DNA of 64,000 bases from Reticulascus tulasneorum (Eukaryota > Ascomycota > Sordariomycetes > Glomerellales > Reticulascaceae), in NCBI GenBank assembly GCA_001557505.1, contig LSAX01000011.1:310001-374000 (forward strand), given 5' to 3'. The stretch's first letter is position 1. Each line of letters opens with the position of its first letter. Positions 23,270 through 36,100 of the stretch are shown here, one piece after another. The notes under the pieces were generated by a model that worked only from the letters and a program-made list of their open reading frames with translations, searched no databases and was not told where the DNA came from. The position numbers and the translations under genes were made by a program.

Positions 23270-25657
23270 TCACTTCGCCGGTGTGGCAACGACGTTGCCC
23301 GAGATGAGGCTCTCCAGCTCCCACGGACTCAGCGTGCTCCTCCGCCTGGACGCGACCTTGCTCGCCCTCCTATCCCGCTTCCGCTTCTGCGGCTGGCTCA
23401 GTCGCAGCTCGTCCTCTTCGGGCTTCGGCTCTTCGGATTGCGAGGCCGCGGGGTCGCGCTTAACTGGGTCTGTGTCCACGTTCTCTACCTCCTGGACAGG
23501 CGGCGGCTCGCTTTCGGCCGCGCTCTTTGCAGCAGGGGGATCCATCGCTGGTGCTGGTGCTGGGACCTGCGTAGAAGCAGGAGTAGGAGCCGTGACGGCT
23601 CGATTGCCGCCTCGCGCAGCCTTCAGCTTCGCCCGCACACGCGCCGCGTCCGCCTCGCGTTCCGAGGCCGCGAGCTTGGCGGCGATGGTGGCCATTGTCA
23701 GAGGGCTTTGTTGCGGCGGCGGGTTGGCAGGCCGTGGAAGAGGGAGGCGCGAGGAGATGCCCTTTGGCGTGCGCAGTGGCGCGGAGCGCGAGTTCGACCT
23801 GTGGGAGGGGGTTTCCTCAGTTTCGCGCGAGACTTGGCGTTTGCTATTGTGGGACGGCTGCGGCTCCGGCTTTGGCTTTGTTGTCCTTCGGGGATTGTGA
23901 TTCACGTTGTTCTGGAGGGATGATGTTTGGGAGCTGGGCTTGACGAGGAGTACGCTCTCTAGCGACGAGTCTGATGCAGCTGAGGCTGCGGATGTGGTTC
24001 GTGACCGCTCTTGAGGCGGTGCCGGAACTGCCTTTACGGTCCTCTCGATCTTCTTGGGAGACCGGGGTAGCGGGATTCGATGGGCTGGCACTTCCGGCGG
24101 TGCGTCTTCTGCAGCGAGATCCAATGTGTTTTCCTCCACGATAGTAGTGAAATCGCCTGGTTTGGCCTTCGCAGGTCTGGCGTTGCCATTTGAACCGCGA
24201 TTTCCAGCTGTCCCGGAATCGCGCAGCGGACTCAGTTGCGGCGGCGGCGGCAAAGGAGGAGAGCTGAGGAAGGCAACAGACTGCTGAAGAATCTCGACAT
24301 TAGGCTCCTCGACATCCAGCTCTTCGACATCGAGATCCTCAAAGATGCTGGACTCAAAGTCGCTGGGCTCTTCGATCTCGTATTCCGGCGCTGGCTCAAG
24401 ATGAAGAGATTCCGGGCGCTCTGGCGCTGGACAAGGTGAGGAGCGCATCGCATCCACTTCCTCCTCGGCCTCCTCCATGACGCACGGGAGGCCGAGCCCC
24501 ATGCCTTGCGACGTTTCCTCCACGTCCTTCACCCTGACGGGACTCAGACGCAGACCCATCTTCAGCTCCTCCATGTTGACCGCTTTACCGCTGAGAGCCA
24601 TTCTCTTGCGCCATCCGTCGATGAGATGCACGGCTTCTTGCCAGCGGCTCTCCATCTTCACCCAACCATCTCGCAGTCGGTTGATCTCCTCTTCGCGTAC
24701 GACGACTTCTTCGATCGGGACGAAGGAAGGATTGGTGAGGATGGTGCGCAGGTGGTCGAGAATAGCATCCAGCTCACTAGCCATCTCGGTGCAATTCGTC
24801 TGCAGCGCAACGGCGTGGCCTGGACCGCGGCTGGAATCCTTGTCCCAGCCGCTCATCTCCCTGAGCTTGCCCATCGTCCGCCTCACGACCTCCAACAGCG
24901 TTTCGTTCTCGTCGCTGAGACTCTTCGCAAGCTCAGTGAGAAATTCATTCGTCTCGCTGCGCAAATCATAGCTCTGAGTCGTGATACTTCCAGATCGAGC
25001 GGGCGAAGACTTCTCCTCCCCAAAATCGCCCACGACATTGATGACCGTGATCGCCGAGCTCTTGGTGGCCCCTCGTGAGCGTCCTGCTTCGCCCAGTTGC
25101 TTCTTCAAGCCGTCGATCTGGCGGTCCCGCCGGCGCACTTCAGTCGCGCAAGACGCCCGAGCCTGGTTGACGAGGATTTTGGCGCGGGCCATCTCCTCCT
25201 TGAGGCCGCGCACTGCTACGTCGGCGCTCTTGAGCTGGGTTCGGAGCGCGGTCTCTGAGGCCTCGCTGACGTCGAGCTTGCGCTTTGCCTCGGCGTGCTT
25301 CTCCGACAGTCGCGAGATGTCGTTGGTGTGTCGCAGGCTCTCCGCGCGGAGAGTGCGTAGTGTGGCAGATAGAGACTCGCGGTGTTCGGCATCACGCTGA
25401 GTGCGCATTAGCAGTGACCTAACGACTGACGAATACCACATCCCGAGATATCGCAAGAGGATGTTGCAACTTACATCTCTCCGCAGGATCAGATCATTGA
25501 CGATGCTCATGATCCTCCCCATAGCCGCCGCAGTCCCTCCTTCGTTCTTCCCGGGGTCTTCGAAGTTGATGTTCTGACCATCGCGAAGAAGGCCCCTCGA
25601 CAGAAGCTGGTTGTTTATGTACAGCGACGCCGTACGCAGATTGTCGTTGTCGCTCAT
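23270..25657 (-). CDS. msd1: Msd1/SSX2IP (ADIP-domain) spindle-anchoring protein
   Basis: Related to fission yeast Msd1 and animal SSX2IP/ADIP, which anchor microtubule minus ends at spindle pole bodies or centrosomes. The N-terminal block (LYINNQLLSRGLLRDG, then IVNDLILRRD) is the ADIP domain start, and a long coiled coil follows (RDAEHRESLSATLRTLRAES onward). The middle and C-terminal half are Pro/Ser/Glu-rich and probably disordered. The tail RRRSTLSPWELESLISGN ends in a compact conserved-looking motif. One intron, 25397-25474 (78 nt, GTAAGT donor), is removed so that LRRD joins RDAEH; the mature protein is about 769 residues. The intron contains no stop and keeps frame, so unspliced translation would add 26 residues. 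The start at 25657 is the first in-frame ATG; upstream frame extends only by TTG. Confidence 0.85.
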   Translation of the reverse strand: MSDNDNLRTASLYINNQLLSRGLLRDGQNINFEDPGKNEGGTAAAMGRIMSIVNDLILRRDVSCNILLRYLGMWYSSVVRSLLMRTQRDAEHRESLSATLRTLRAESLRHTNDISRLSEKHAEAKRKLDVSEASETALRTQLKSADVAVRGLKEEMARAKILVNQARASCATEVRRRDRQIDGLKKQLGEAGRSRGATKSSAITVINVVGDFGEEKSSPARSGSITTQSYDLRSETNEFLTELAKSLSDENETLLEVVRRTMGKLREMSGWDKDSSRGPGHAVALQTNCTEMASELDAILDHLRTILTNPSFVPIEEVVVREEEINRLRDGWVKMESRWQEAVHLIDGWRKRMALSGKAVNMEELKMGLRLSPVRVKDVEETSQGMGLGLPCVMEEAEEEVDAMRSSPCPAPERPESLHLEPAPEYEIEEPSDFESSIFEDLDVEELDVEEPNVEILQQSVAFLSSPPLPPPPQLSPLRDSGTAGNRGSNGNARPAKAKPGDFTTIVEENTLDLAAEDAPPEVPAHRIPLPRSPKKIERTVKAVPAPPQERSRTTSAASAASDSSLESVLLVKPSSQTSSLQNNVNHNPRRTTKPKPEPQPSHNSKRQVSRETEETPSHRSNSRSAPLRTPKGISSRLPLPRPANPPPQQSPLTMATIAAKLAASEREADAARVRAKLKAARGGNRAVTAPTPASTQVPAPAPAMDPPAAKSAAESEPPPVQEVENVDTDPVKRDPAASQSEEPKPEEDELRLSQPQKRKRDRRASKVASRRRSTLSPWELESLISGNVVATPAK

Positions 25658-26790
25658 CTTGAAATGGCTCGCGACGAATGGGCCGGTACAATAACTGTGA
25701 GATTTTCCCGATTCACCGCATTGGGGGATCAAATGGGTAAAATACTGGTTCGTGATCGTATGGAGCGGTAACGAGCTGGAGGAGAATGTGCCGGCTGCAG
25801 AGAAGCCATGCAAGACACACGGAAGGGGTTGACCTGGTTGCTGTGCCGCCCCTCTCCGAAAGTAAACAAATGGGTGGACGGATGCCAGCGCAAATTTCCC
25901 GATTGGGAAAGGCGGTCGCGCTAGTCATTTCCAACATTTATGCCTTCCAACTCCATCGCGAGTGTGGATGCAAGTAAACAGGCCCTAAAAAGAAATAATT
26001 GTCTCGATATTCTTTTGATCCGACCGGGGCCCATGGGCAGCTAGCTCCGCGACCGTGTTTCTGTACGCGACTTTGTGTATGAAGAACCGACCGCGATGCT
26101 GGACATGAACGGCATGAACAAGCCTACCTTAGGTTGGAAGATGCCTTTGGACATGCCGTAGTACTTCGTACACACACAGCTGCTTCAGCCATCATTTAAA
26201 AAGGAACAAGGCCGATTGGCATGAGGGTAGTTTAATTAAGCAAGCGCCATGGTACAGCAACTTATCCTATAACTTACGACATATTCGTGACATGCAATGC
26301 ACTGACTGCTGGAGTTTACCGTTCCAATGTTCGACGAGTCCCGGCTCTTTTCAGTGGAGATCTCTGGGTCTTAACATGCTACAAACTAAAAAGCCATAAC
26401 TTTTTGTGCCCAACTTCGATCAGAGGAACGAAACAGTGCCTAAGATGGAGCTTTCGGACCACTCAGAACAGTCTTTGGTCGGATTCCATGAGGACAGGGA
26501 TGGATCTTGCTCACTACTGCCAATTGCTGGGGCGTTATGTTTAGGATCCCCAGTGACGATCCCCTTCGAAGATCCCCTTCGAAGATCCCCCGAAGATAAA
26601 AAAGGTCGGCGGCAGAATTCCCGGGCGGTCAAATCTGACCCCACCAAACATCCGCCGCGAAGGTAGGCTGGATCTTGAATCCCATCACAAGTTTGCGAAT
26701 TGCAACTCCAAGCTACCCTCAAACTCTGCCTCAGAGGAGGATCTTGCCTTCCATATCCCACTCCTTCCAAGCCCTCCCTCAGCACACAAA
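25658..26790. other. Divergent promoter region between the Msd1-like gene and BUD32
   Basis: 1.13 kb shared by two divergent genes. It contains an exact TACTTCGTA at 26162-26170 and a short tandem repeat at 26558-26594. The short open frames on both strands carry no recognisable product. Confidence 0.6.
26558..26594. repeat. 13-bp tandem repeat GATCCCCTTCGAA
   Basis: Two perfect copies of GATCCCCTTCGAA (26558-26570, 26571-26583) are followed by a shortened third copy GATCCCCCGAA (26584-26594). It lies about 200 bp upstream of the BUD32 start codon and each full unit contains TTCGAA. Confidence 0.85.
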
Positions 26791-27609
26791 ATGGCCACCT
26801 CACCGCCCATACCAACGGAATTCCCCCTCCCCCCGGTCCTCCAACACCCCACCACAACCCCGCCGATACTCATAACCCAAGGCGCCGAAGCCCGCCTCTA
26901 CAAGACGACCTACCTCCAGCCCACCCTCCCCTGCGCCCTTAAATACCGGCCTCCGAAGCCCTACCGCCATCCAACCCTCGACGCCCGCCTCACCCGCGCC
27001 CGCATCCTCGCCGAGGCCCGCATCCTCGTCAAGTGCAGGCGCGAGGGCTTGGGCGTGCCGGCAGTGTACGCCGTCGACGAGAGCGCCGGCTGGATGATGC
27101 TGGAGTGGATCGCCGGCGCGCCCGTGAGGGTGCGCATCAACGAGCGCCTGGGGCCGAGGATACGGACGATACCGGAGGGGGACGAGCCGTTTGGGCAGGA
27201 TGCGGGGGCGTTGCTGGCGGACAAAGACCTGAAGGGCTTGATGCGCAGGATGGGCACGGCCGTCGGGAAGATGCACAAGATGGGGATTGTGCATGGCGAC
27301 CTGACGACAAGCAATATGATGCTGCGGCCGTGGGGGGAGGAGGTCGTCAACGGACAAGCCGAGAACACACTGGAAGGGGAGGTCGTGATAATCGACTTTG
27401 GACTTGCGACGCAGAGCACATCAGATGAAGATAGGGCAGTGGATCTCTATGTACTGGAACGGGCATTCGGCAGCACCCATCCTAGAGCAGAGAGGCTCTT
27501 CCGGGATGTGCTGGATGCGTATGGGCTGGTGTTCAAGCAGGGGCCAGTGGTGCTTAAGAAATTAGAGGACGTAAGGATGAGAGGGCGGAAGAGGAGCATG
27601 TTGGGCTAG
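26791..27609 (+). CDS. BUD32: Bud32/PRPK atypical kinase of the EKC/KEOPS complex
   Basis: Bud32 is the small kinase/ATPase of KEOPS, needed for the t6A modification of ANN-decoding tRNAs and for telomere and transcription functions. It acts with Kae1, Cgi121, Pcc1 and Gon7. The gene is intronless and encodes 272 residues, the family size. Visible features are a GAEARLYKT ATP-binding loop without the usual Gly-rich motif, the lysine in CALKYRPPK, the RxxxEARIL helix, the catalytic HGDLTTSN at 168-175 and DFGLA at 202-206. The C-terminal RGRKRSMLG is the basophilic-kinase site reported for Sch9 on the yeast protein. The start is an ATG with AAA at -3 to -1 and lies upstream of all conserved blocks. 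It is convergent with the acyltransferase gene 302 bp downstream. Confidence 0.96.
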   Translation: MATSPPIPTEFPLPPVLQHPTTTPPILITQGAEARLYKTTYLQPTLPCALKYRPPKPYRHPTLDARLTRARILAEARILVKCRREGLGVPAVYAVDESAGWMMLEWIAGAPVRVRINERLGPRIRTIPEGDEPFGQDAGALLADKDLKGLMRRMGTAVGKMHKMGIVHGDLTTSNMMLRPWGEEVVNGQAENTLEGEVVIIDFGLATQSTSDEDRAVDLYVLERAFGSTHPRAERLFRDVLDAYGLVFKQGPVVLKKLEDVRMRGRKRSMLG

Positions 27610-27911
27610 CGTGGCTGAAAAAGAGAATTAAATATGATACCCTGCACAATAGTTGCATGCTACAATGTTCAGTGTCTGAAGGTGACTCTTCTATTTTAAT
27701 TTTAAGATGCTATCTGTATGAATGCTATATTCACATGCCCAAAATGCCCAAGTGCCTTGCATGACAAACGCCAGGTATATGATGCCGAAAGAATGTAAAG
27801 ACGCCGTTATGACACTATTTTTTCAGTGTCCCTTCCCCATATTGCGGTGTTCCAGCCCGTTGGATGCGAGTCAAGCGAAGGATTGTGAAGCAGATGCGAA
27901 ATGTCATTGCT
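27610..27911. other. Convergent intergenic region
   Basis: 302 bp between the BUD32 and acyltransferase stop codons. It is A/T-rich, consistent with two short 3' UTRs. No gene is seen. Confidence 0.6.
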
Positions 27912-29523
27912 TCATTCTTGCTTAATAGAGCACTTCATCTCGAACCACTTCGCGAACCGTACTGTCGGAATGTCGAACAGCCTCCAGAAGACATCGGCAG
28001 CCCAGATGACAGCTGGAACGCAGCCGAATGATCCCAAGATAAACCCGGCGTTATACCAGTGTCCCTCAACGCCGGTAACTCCCCAAGCCCATCTCTCGAT
28101 AAGGTAGCCAGCAGTATGCATAACCGGGCCGTGCATAAGGTAGATTGCGTAGCTGATCTTGCCGAAGTACTGAACAACGGGAGTGTTGAAAAATCGCTGC
28201 CATACTGGAGAGTAGCCAACGCAAAGAGCAAACAAGACAGCGCCCACGGATTGCCAGTAGCGATAGGCCTCCTCCTGCCACCACGATGGAATCAGAGAAG
28301 ACAGCCACACCCACCCGGGCGTCTCCGCGTATCGGATGTCAGGTTGGCACATCAGGTATAATGCCAAGATGCTAAGTAAGTTCCAACCCCAAGTCTGGAT
28401 TTTGCGTTTAAGTAGATGTGACCGGGCTATAGGTAGGAGTGCGGTCGGTGGAGGGATATGGGCGCCTCTGATGAGATCCCATTCGGCTAGCATCATGCCA
28501 CAGTAGAATAGCAACAGCTCCCATCGACTGTTTCGGTATGTGAAAATCATGATGCCGGTTAGGAATAGAAATCGTAGTCCGGTTCTCAAGCGAGCCATGC
28601 CAATTAGGGTCATGAATAGATACAAAGAACATCGGAACTCCACTGGAATGGTCCACAGATGAACGTCATAATCTTCATCATTCTGTCAGCGTTTTTCAAT
28701 AGTGACTGAGGAGGTGTCTCTTACGTGTGGTTCCCGCAAACCTCTCCCAACTGAAGATATGAACAAAGTTGTACATACTCCAAGCCCAGTCAGTCAACTG
28801 CTCCCAGGTCGTGGCCAGCGGCTGTGGATGTGGTTCCATAATGTTTTTCATGTACTTTCGATCGTTGGCAAAATCTCGCGTCCATTCGTAGATTCCGAGA
28901 CGAAGCATTACCACAATCATCAATGTCGAGATTGCAGTCGGCACGTAAAGTCTGATGCCACGTCGGAAGGTAAGAGACGTCAAAGTGGTGGCGAATTCGT
29001 CGAAAGACCGATCCCGCATCAGCTTCAGCGGCTTCATCGAAAGAGCATAGCCTGAGATGACGAAGAACAGGCACACCATTGGCGGCCCTTGATACCAAAG
29101 CCTAAGAAAAGGCAATTTCAAGAAGTGGTAGTTGCTTGGGGCTGATCCCCAGCCCTCAGCGATAATGAAGCTCTGGTAGGTGTAGTGACAGAAGAATACG
29201 AATAGCGCTGCCAATCCACGCATGCCATCAAGGTACGATGTTGGATAGAGTCTCTCTGGTCGTGCTCGGTCTCGAGAGATTCTGCTCTGGAGAAAGCTGG
29301 GTAGGAGGAAGATGGCAGCTCGAATAAACGTGAGACGCCATGGAATGGTACGAACAAACCCAACACAGCCGCTCGACACGGTGGCCCATTTTGGTACAGA
29401 GAATCGATTCTCAAATTCCGATCGGCCGCTTTCGCTCTCGATATCCGACAAGATCTTCTCGTCAAGCAGGCCCAAGCTCTCCTCGTGGTCGAGCAGCAGC
29501 CTCGTCGCACCGTGTCCGTTCAT
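27912..29523 (-). CDS. Acyltransferase-3 family integral membrane protein
   Basis: A multi-pass membrane O-acyltransferase of the acyltransferase-3 group (PF01757-type). These transfer acetyl or other acyl groups to carbohydrates or small molecules; the substrate here is unknown. Two exons, 28725-29523 and 27912-28672, give about 519 residues. The 52-nt intron (28673-28724) uses a GTAAGA donor and an AAG acceptor; choosing that acceptor restores HYDVHLWTIPVEFR, the characteristic family block. YLDGMRGLAALFVFFCHY at about residue 95 is the N-terminal family motif, with the likely catalytic His in FFCHY. Several hydrophobic segments follow, and IYLMHGPV lies near the C-terminus. The start at 29523 is the first ATG in frame, with A at -3. 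No biosynthetic partners are adjacent. Confidence 0.88.
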
Positions 29524-30821
29524 TGTCCTGCAATGGGGAGAGATCAACCAAGACGATGATCACGCAAGGACGAGGTACGAATGGATGATGGTCTAGGAAC
29601 CGTGACAGTGGTCTCGTCTTTTTGTGTATGATATCAACCTTGGCACTTCAGACGGTCCGGACGAGTGAATTGTAGGAAGACAAGCTCGAAGGCAGCGTTC
29701 GACACTTCCGCAGAGCCTCTAAGAGAGAGCGTGACCTTTGAAACGAAAGCAGTCAAGCCGAAGCTATAAGTCAGATTGGGCCAAACAGAAACAATGAAGC
29801 ATCCGATTGGATTAGGCCGAGAGAGCCTCTGACGTTGAACGAATCAGTGCCAGGACAACTTGTTTCGAAATGTGGAACAAGATTTGGGCTTGGACCACAC
29901 GAGAAAGGATTGACCCTCGAGAAACAGTGTGAGCAGGCTTTCAAGCTCAGAGGTGCTGTGCCTCCGGTGATGAACTCAAGACAAATATGCAGCTGAGAGA
30001 AGGAACAACGCAGCAACGGGGGAAAAAAAGGAAGAAGCGACGTTTAAGTCCGCCCCTGAGAAGAAGGAAGCAGCTCACACATGTTGTAAGGCATGTCATC
30101 TTGTGCATAGCTCACCAGGCCCATGATCTTTAGTGCAGAGATGTAGGTATTGCAGCAGGGAAACGCATAGCTGCAGCTGCGACTCTTCATCCAAGCAACG
30201 CCTGTCAATAAGTGCATCCATGCACGCTCGTCGTGGGTATCACGGCAGCAGAAGCGATCGCCATCTCGGCGCATGAGACGGCTGATCCACCTGCCTGGCG
30301 GTGGTTGCAATCTGCCGAGATGCAAGGTTGGGATCGACGGTGCGGATCTCCAACGTGGCGCTTGGCGGGCAGGAACCGCGACACTAGATTTTCAAGGGGA
30401 GCCTGCTGCGAACTGCGGTTAGAGCTTAATCGGGCCATGCCCACCAATACAGCTCTGGATGGATAACACGGCCCTGTATCATGAACCCTAGCTTGTTACA
30501 GATTTGTTCCTGGCCGAGCCTACAGTATTATTTGAATTGATCCCAGATCTTCAGTAAGCCGGAATTACTGGTATGTAACATAAGGTAGCTTGACTTGTAG
30601 GACAATGAGGTGTCACTGGTGGGATTCTGGGAGTGCTGCGCGGGTTTGCATCATAAATGATTAATGTTCTCCGTTATCCATTATTTTAGTTTGCTCTATC
30701 CATATCTGACAGAAGAAAATGTGCAACCCCCAAACAGACGCCACCCCATGTTCCAGAACCATACCCGATTTTTAAACACAAAGTTTCCTTACGCCTTACC
30801 TGGCCATGCCTAGTGGGTTTT
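29524..30821. other. Intergenic region between the acyltransferase and HEM2 genes
   Basis: 1.3 kb holding the promoter of the minus-strand acyltransferase gene and the 3' flank of the minus-strand HEM2 gene. Short open frames (for example 29771-30016 and 30044-30325 on the minus strand) show no recognisable product. Confidence 0.55.
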
Positions 30822-32011
<1,190 letters not shown>

Positions 32012-33106
32012 GGCGGGATTTTGGTTCAATGAACAGGTGCAATGGCGATGTTGAGCGAACGAAGTCTCGGTGGCGAGTTCGAGGTAAGGATCTTTGGCGG
32101 GGCTTTCGTTGGCGGGAGAAGAGGGAGAATGTCGGTTGGATAAAGTTTAAACTTGAACCAAGACTCCAACTCCTCCAATTAGTTTGAATATTGCGGGATG
32201 CCCGGGATGCTACCAGCTTCAGGAGTTTCCAGTCGTTCTAGTCGTGAGGAGGGTTCAATTGCTCACAAGAAGAAAAGGTTGGGATGAATTTTGTTTTTGA
32301 AACAGCACTCCCGGCCCTTTTGGACCACCACCTCGGCTTGCGCCACCTGACCGGAGAAAAGTCGGCGGGGCTACAACGTCCGTGGTACAGTGTTCGTGTT
32401 CGTGAGTAAGTCTCCGTTTTTGGGAGGGTAAACCATTCTAAGCACGAACTGGCCTTGTGGCGCTTTGTGGCCGACACAGTGCCTGGCTAAAGATCATGTT
32501 GTACTCTTCTGACATTGACATAACATGGCCCCGCACATAGGTAGATTGATACTTCTTCCTCTCCAGATGTAACGATAATAGCAATGTGACCCAATAACAT
32601 CTGTGTGTTAGCACTCCTCATCATATATCCTCGACCTTTAGCAATGACAAGTATCCCATTTCCACCTGATAGGTAAACCTTGCTCTTGCAGTGTTCTTCT
32701 GGCGACCTATCAGTTGCATCAAAGTCGTGATTATGTGTGCGACGATATGGCAAGCGAGTGTGGCTGTGCTGCAGAATGAACGCAGCAGGCAACTCTGCGT
32801 CGCGAGGCTGGCCTCTGCCCAATGTTCAAAGACAACCCTTAGAAGACGTAGTCTCCTTCAAAAACTAGCGGTTTCCATCTCGACGGTAACAGCGTCGTTT
32901 GAGCTTGTCTATAAGCGTCGCTGTGACCAGTAGCAAATGCACACCTGGTGAATTCATCAGCAAATCTTCATGTACTGGTTGGCTATTCGCCCGAGACCAA
33001 GGGCAAGTGTGACAAGCGAGTTCCATTAGATGACTCTATGATGCTAACTATTCCGGATCAATAGGTCCAAGCCATCCGATCGTCCACGATTTGATACATC
33101 ATTGAG
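32012..33106. other. Divergent promoter region between HEM2 and the NLR gene
   Basis: 1.1 kb between divergent start codons. The HEM2-proximal part is G-rich on the plus strand (CT-rich for the minus-strand gene). No gene or repeat of note is seen. Confidence 0.6.
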
Positions 33107-36100
33107 ATGGATCCACTTAGCACAACCGCCAGCATCATCGCCGTCCTCCAGCTATCCTCTGAAGTCGCTAAATATGTCGGCGCGGCCGCTGGCGCGACGA
33201 AAGACCGAAAGCGCCTTCGCGACGAGGTACGGGCATGCGAGTACATCCTCCAACAGCTCAAAGACCAGGTCGACGACTCGGAAGAGGGCACTGCATGGCT
33301 GGAGACCATCGAAGCCCTTGAAGCTCCCGATGCACCGTTAGGCCGCTTGTGGATTGCTTTGGATGTTGTGAGGGGAAAGCTCCAACCCAAGAAAGGAGTG
33401 GCAAAGACACTAGCAAGTCTGAAATGGCCATTCAACGAGAAAGAGATCGAGAAGATCTTTGAGGCAATCGAGCGTGAAAAGGCTCTATTGCAGCTAGCCT
33501 TGAACCACAATTGTCTCAAGTTGGTCCAAGAGATTAAAAGGACTACGAACGAGAATAAAAGGCTGCTTGCAGAGCTAATCCAGGCAGTTAAGAATGATTC
33601 AAGTGAAGCCAAAAGGAGATTAAAAGAGAACGAGGATCATTTTTGGGAGCTCAAGGGCGACTTGGCAGTCATTCAGGGGTCGCAAATTGGTCTTCACAAT
33701 GGGCTGGAACAATTAGACCGCCGCCAGCATAACCGAGAGGCATCTGAGGATCGCAAAAGGATTCTTAACTGGCTAAGTCCAATCGACTATATTAGTCAAC
33801 AGAGCGACTACATCCATCGACGGCAGGATAAAACCGGACAGTGGCTGCTAGATTCCCCGGCATTTGAAACATGGATCGAGACAGAGAAGCAGACGCTCTT
33901 TTGTCCAGGCATTCCCGGAGCCGGAAAGACGATCCTTACATCGATTGTAATCGACGAGCTTACCAACCGCTTCGGACAGAACCACAGCATCGGCGTTGCG
34001 TACGTCTTTTGCAACTTCCGACGGCAAGACGAACAGCAGGCCGACCACCTCCTCGCAAGTCTTCTAAAGCAGTTAGCCGAAGGCCAGAAATTTCTCCCAG
34101 CCAGTTTGAGGTCATTTTACGACAAGCATAAAGATAGGCGCTCGCGACCATCACTGAAAGATATCGCAGAAGCTATCCAGGCAGTAGCAATGCTGTATTC
34201 TCGAGTTTTTATTGTCGTCGATGCACTTGACGAGTGCCAGACCTCCAATAAGTGCGGCTCTAAGTTTCTGTCGGAGATTTTTGACCTCCAGGTTAATTGC
34301 AAAGCAAACATATTCGCGACGTCAAGGTTTATCTCAGAGGTCACTGAGGCATTCAGCGGGCATACGTCTCTAGAGATTCGTGCAACCACAGAAGATATCG
34401 AAAGATATCTGGAAGGACATATGCGGCAACTTTCGGCTTTCGATGAGTGGAGTCAGCAGCTATGTGATGAGGTCAAGACAGGAATATCGAACGCCGTCGA
34501 TGGCATGTGCGTTCCCAGATAGCATTCAAGATAGGCGGCATTACTAACAGGATATAGGTTTCTGTTGGCTCAGATTTACCTCGACTCACTTGATGACAAG
34601 ACCACCAAAACAGCTGTTAGGGAGGCACTAAAACTGCTGCAGAAGCAAAGCTCTAACTTGAGCGAGAAGCAGAATCGCGAAGTCCTAGATCTGGCTTATA
34701 AGGACGTAATGGAACGGATTAACAGACAGCGACCCGGCCATCAGAAACTTGCTAATAGAGTCCTGGCATGGATTACATGCGCCAATAGACCACTTAGGAC
34801 ATATGAGCTCCAGCATGCACTTGCCATTAAGGCCGGAGACTCTGAACTAGACGAAGACAATCTTGAGCGAATCGAGAGAATGGTATCGGTATGTGCAGGG
34901 CTAGTTACGGTCGACGAAGAGAGTAGCATTATCCGACTAGTTCACTACACGACTCAAGAATACTTTGAGCGGAGACAGCGGGAGCTATTCCCATATGCAG
35001 ACGCTGATATTGCGACGATCTGCGTTACCTACCTCACCTTCAGCGCCTTTGAAACTGGGATCTGCCCAACAGACGAGGAGTTTGAGGAGCGGCTACAGGA
35101 AAATTTGCTTTACCACTATGCGGCACGTAATTGGGGGCATCATGCTCGCAAAGACGTGACATCAACATCAACCCAGGCAGCTGCCACTTTTCTCGAGAGT
35201 GGGCCCAAAGTTGAAGCCTCGGCCCAAGCATCAATGATCAAATTCACTAGAAAAGTCCCCGATTACAGCCAAAGGTTCCCGAGACATATGACGGGGCTGC
35301 ATCTGGCCGCATCCTTCGGAGCCCTTGGCGCTGTACAAGCCCTGCTCGATAGCAATAACGCAAATTCGGAAAATAGCGACGGCGAGACTCCCCTAAGCTT
35401 AGCCGCCAAGTACGGGTATGAGGCTGTCGTCAAGCTGCTACTAGCAACAGTAGAGGTCGAGGTCAACTCGACGAATCAACGGGGCCAGACGCCACTAAGC
35501 CTCTCCGCAGGGCACGGCCATGAGGTTATCGTCAAGCTGCTGTTAGCAACAGAGGCGGTCGCGATCAACTCGAGTGATAGAACAGGCCAGACGCCGTTAA
35601 GCTTTGCTGCCGAGCGTGGCCAGGAGGCTATAGTCAAGTTGCTATTAGCAGCAGAGGAGGTTGAGATTAATTCGAGGGAGATATTAGGCCGGACGCCGTT
35701 ACAATTAGCCGCCGAGTGCGGCCACGAGGCTATCGTCAAGCTGTTATTAGCAGTAGAAGCAGTCGAGATCGACTCGAAGGACGCATCGGGCCGGACGTCG
35801 TTAAGCTCAGCCGCTTGTGGCCAGGAGGCTATTGTCAAGATACTACTAGCAACAGGGAAAGTTGACGTTAACGTAAGGGATGAGGAGGGCCGGACGCCGT
35901 TAAGCTTAGCTGCCGAGTACGGCCAAGAAGGTATCACTAAGCTACTACTAGCAACAGGAAAGGTAGACGTCAATTTGAGAGATATGGTATCTCAGACGCC
36001 ATTAGGCTTAGCCGCCTACTATGGCCACGAGGCTATCGTGAAGCTGCTACTGGCAACAGGGAAAGTTAAGGTCGACTTAAGAGATGACGGGGCGGAGACG

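Noticed and set aside
25658..25813. 52-residue N-terminal extension of the Msd1-like protein
   Set aside because: It would need a TTG start; the first in-frame ATG is at 25657, immediately before the conserved block.
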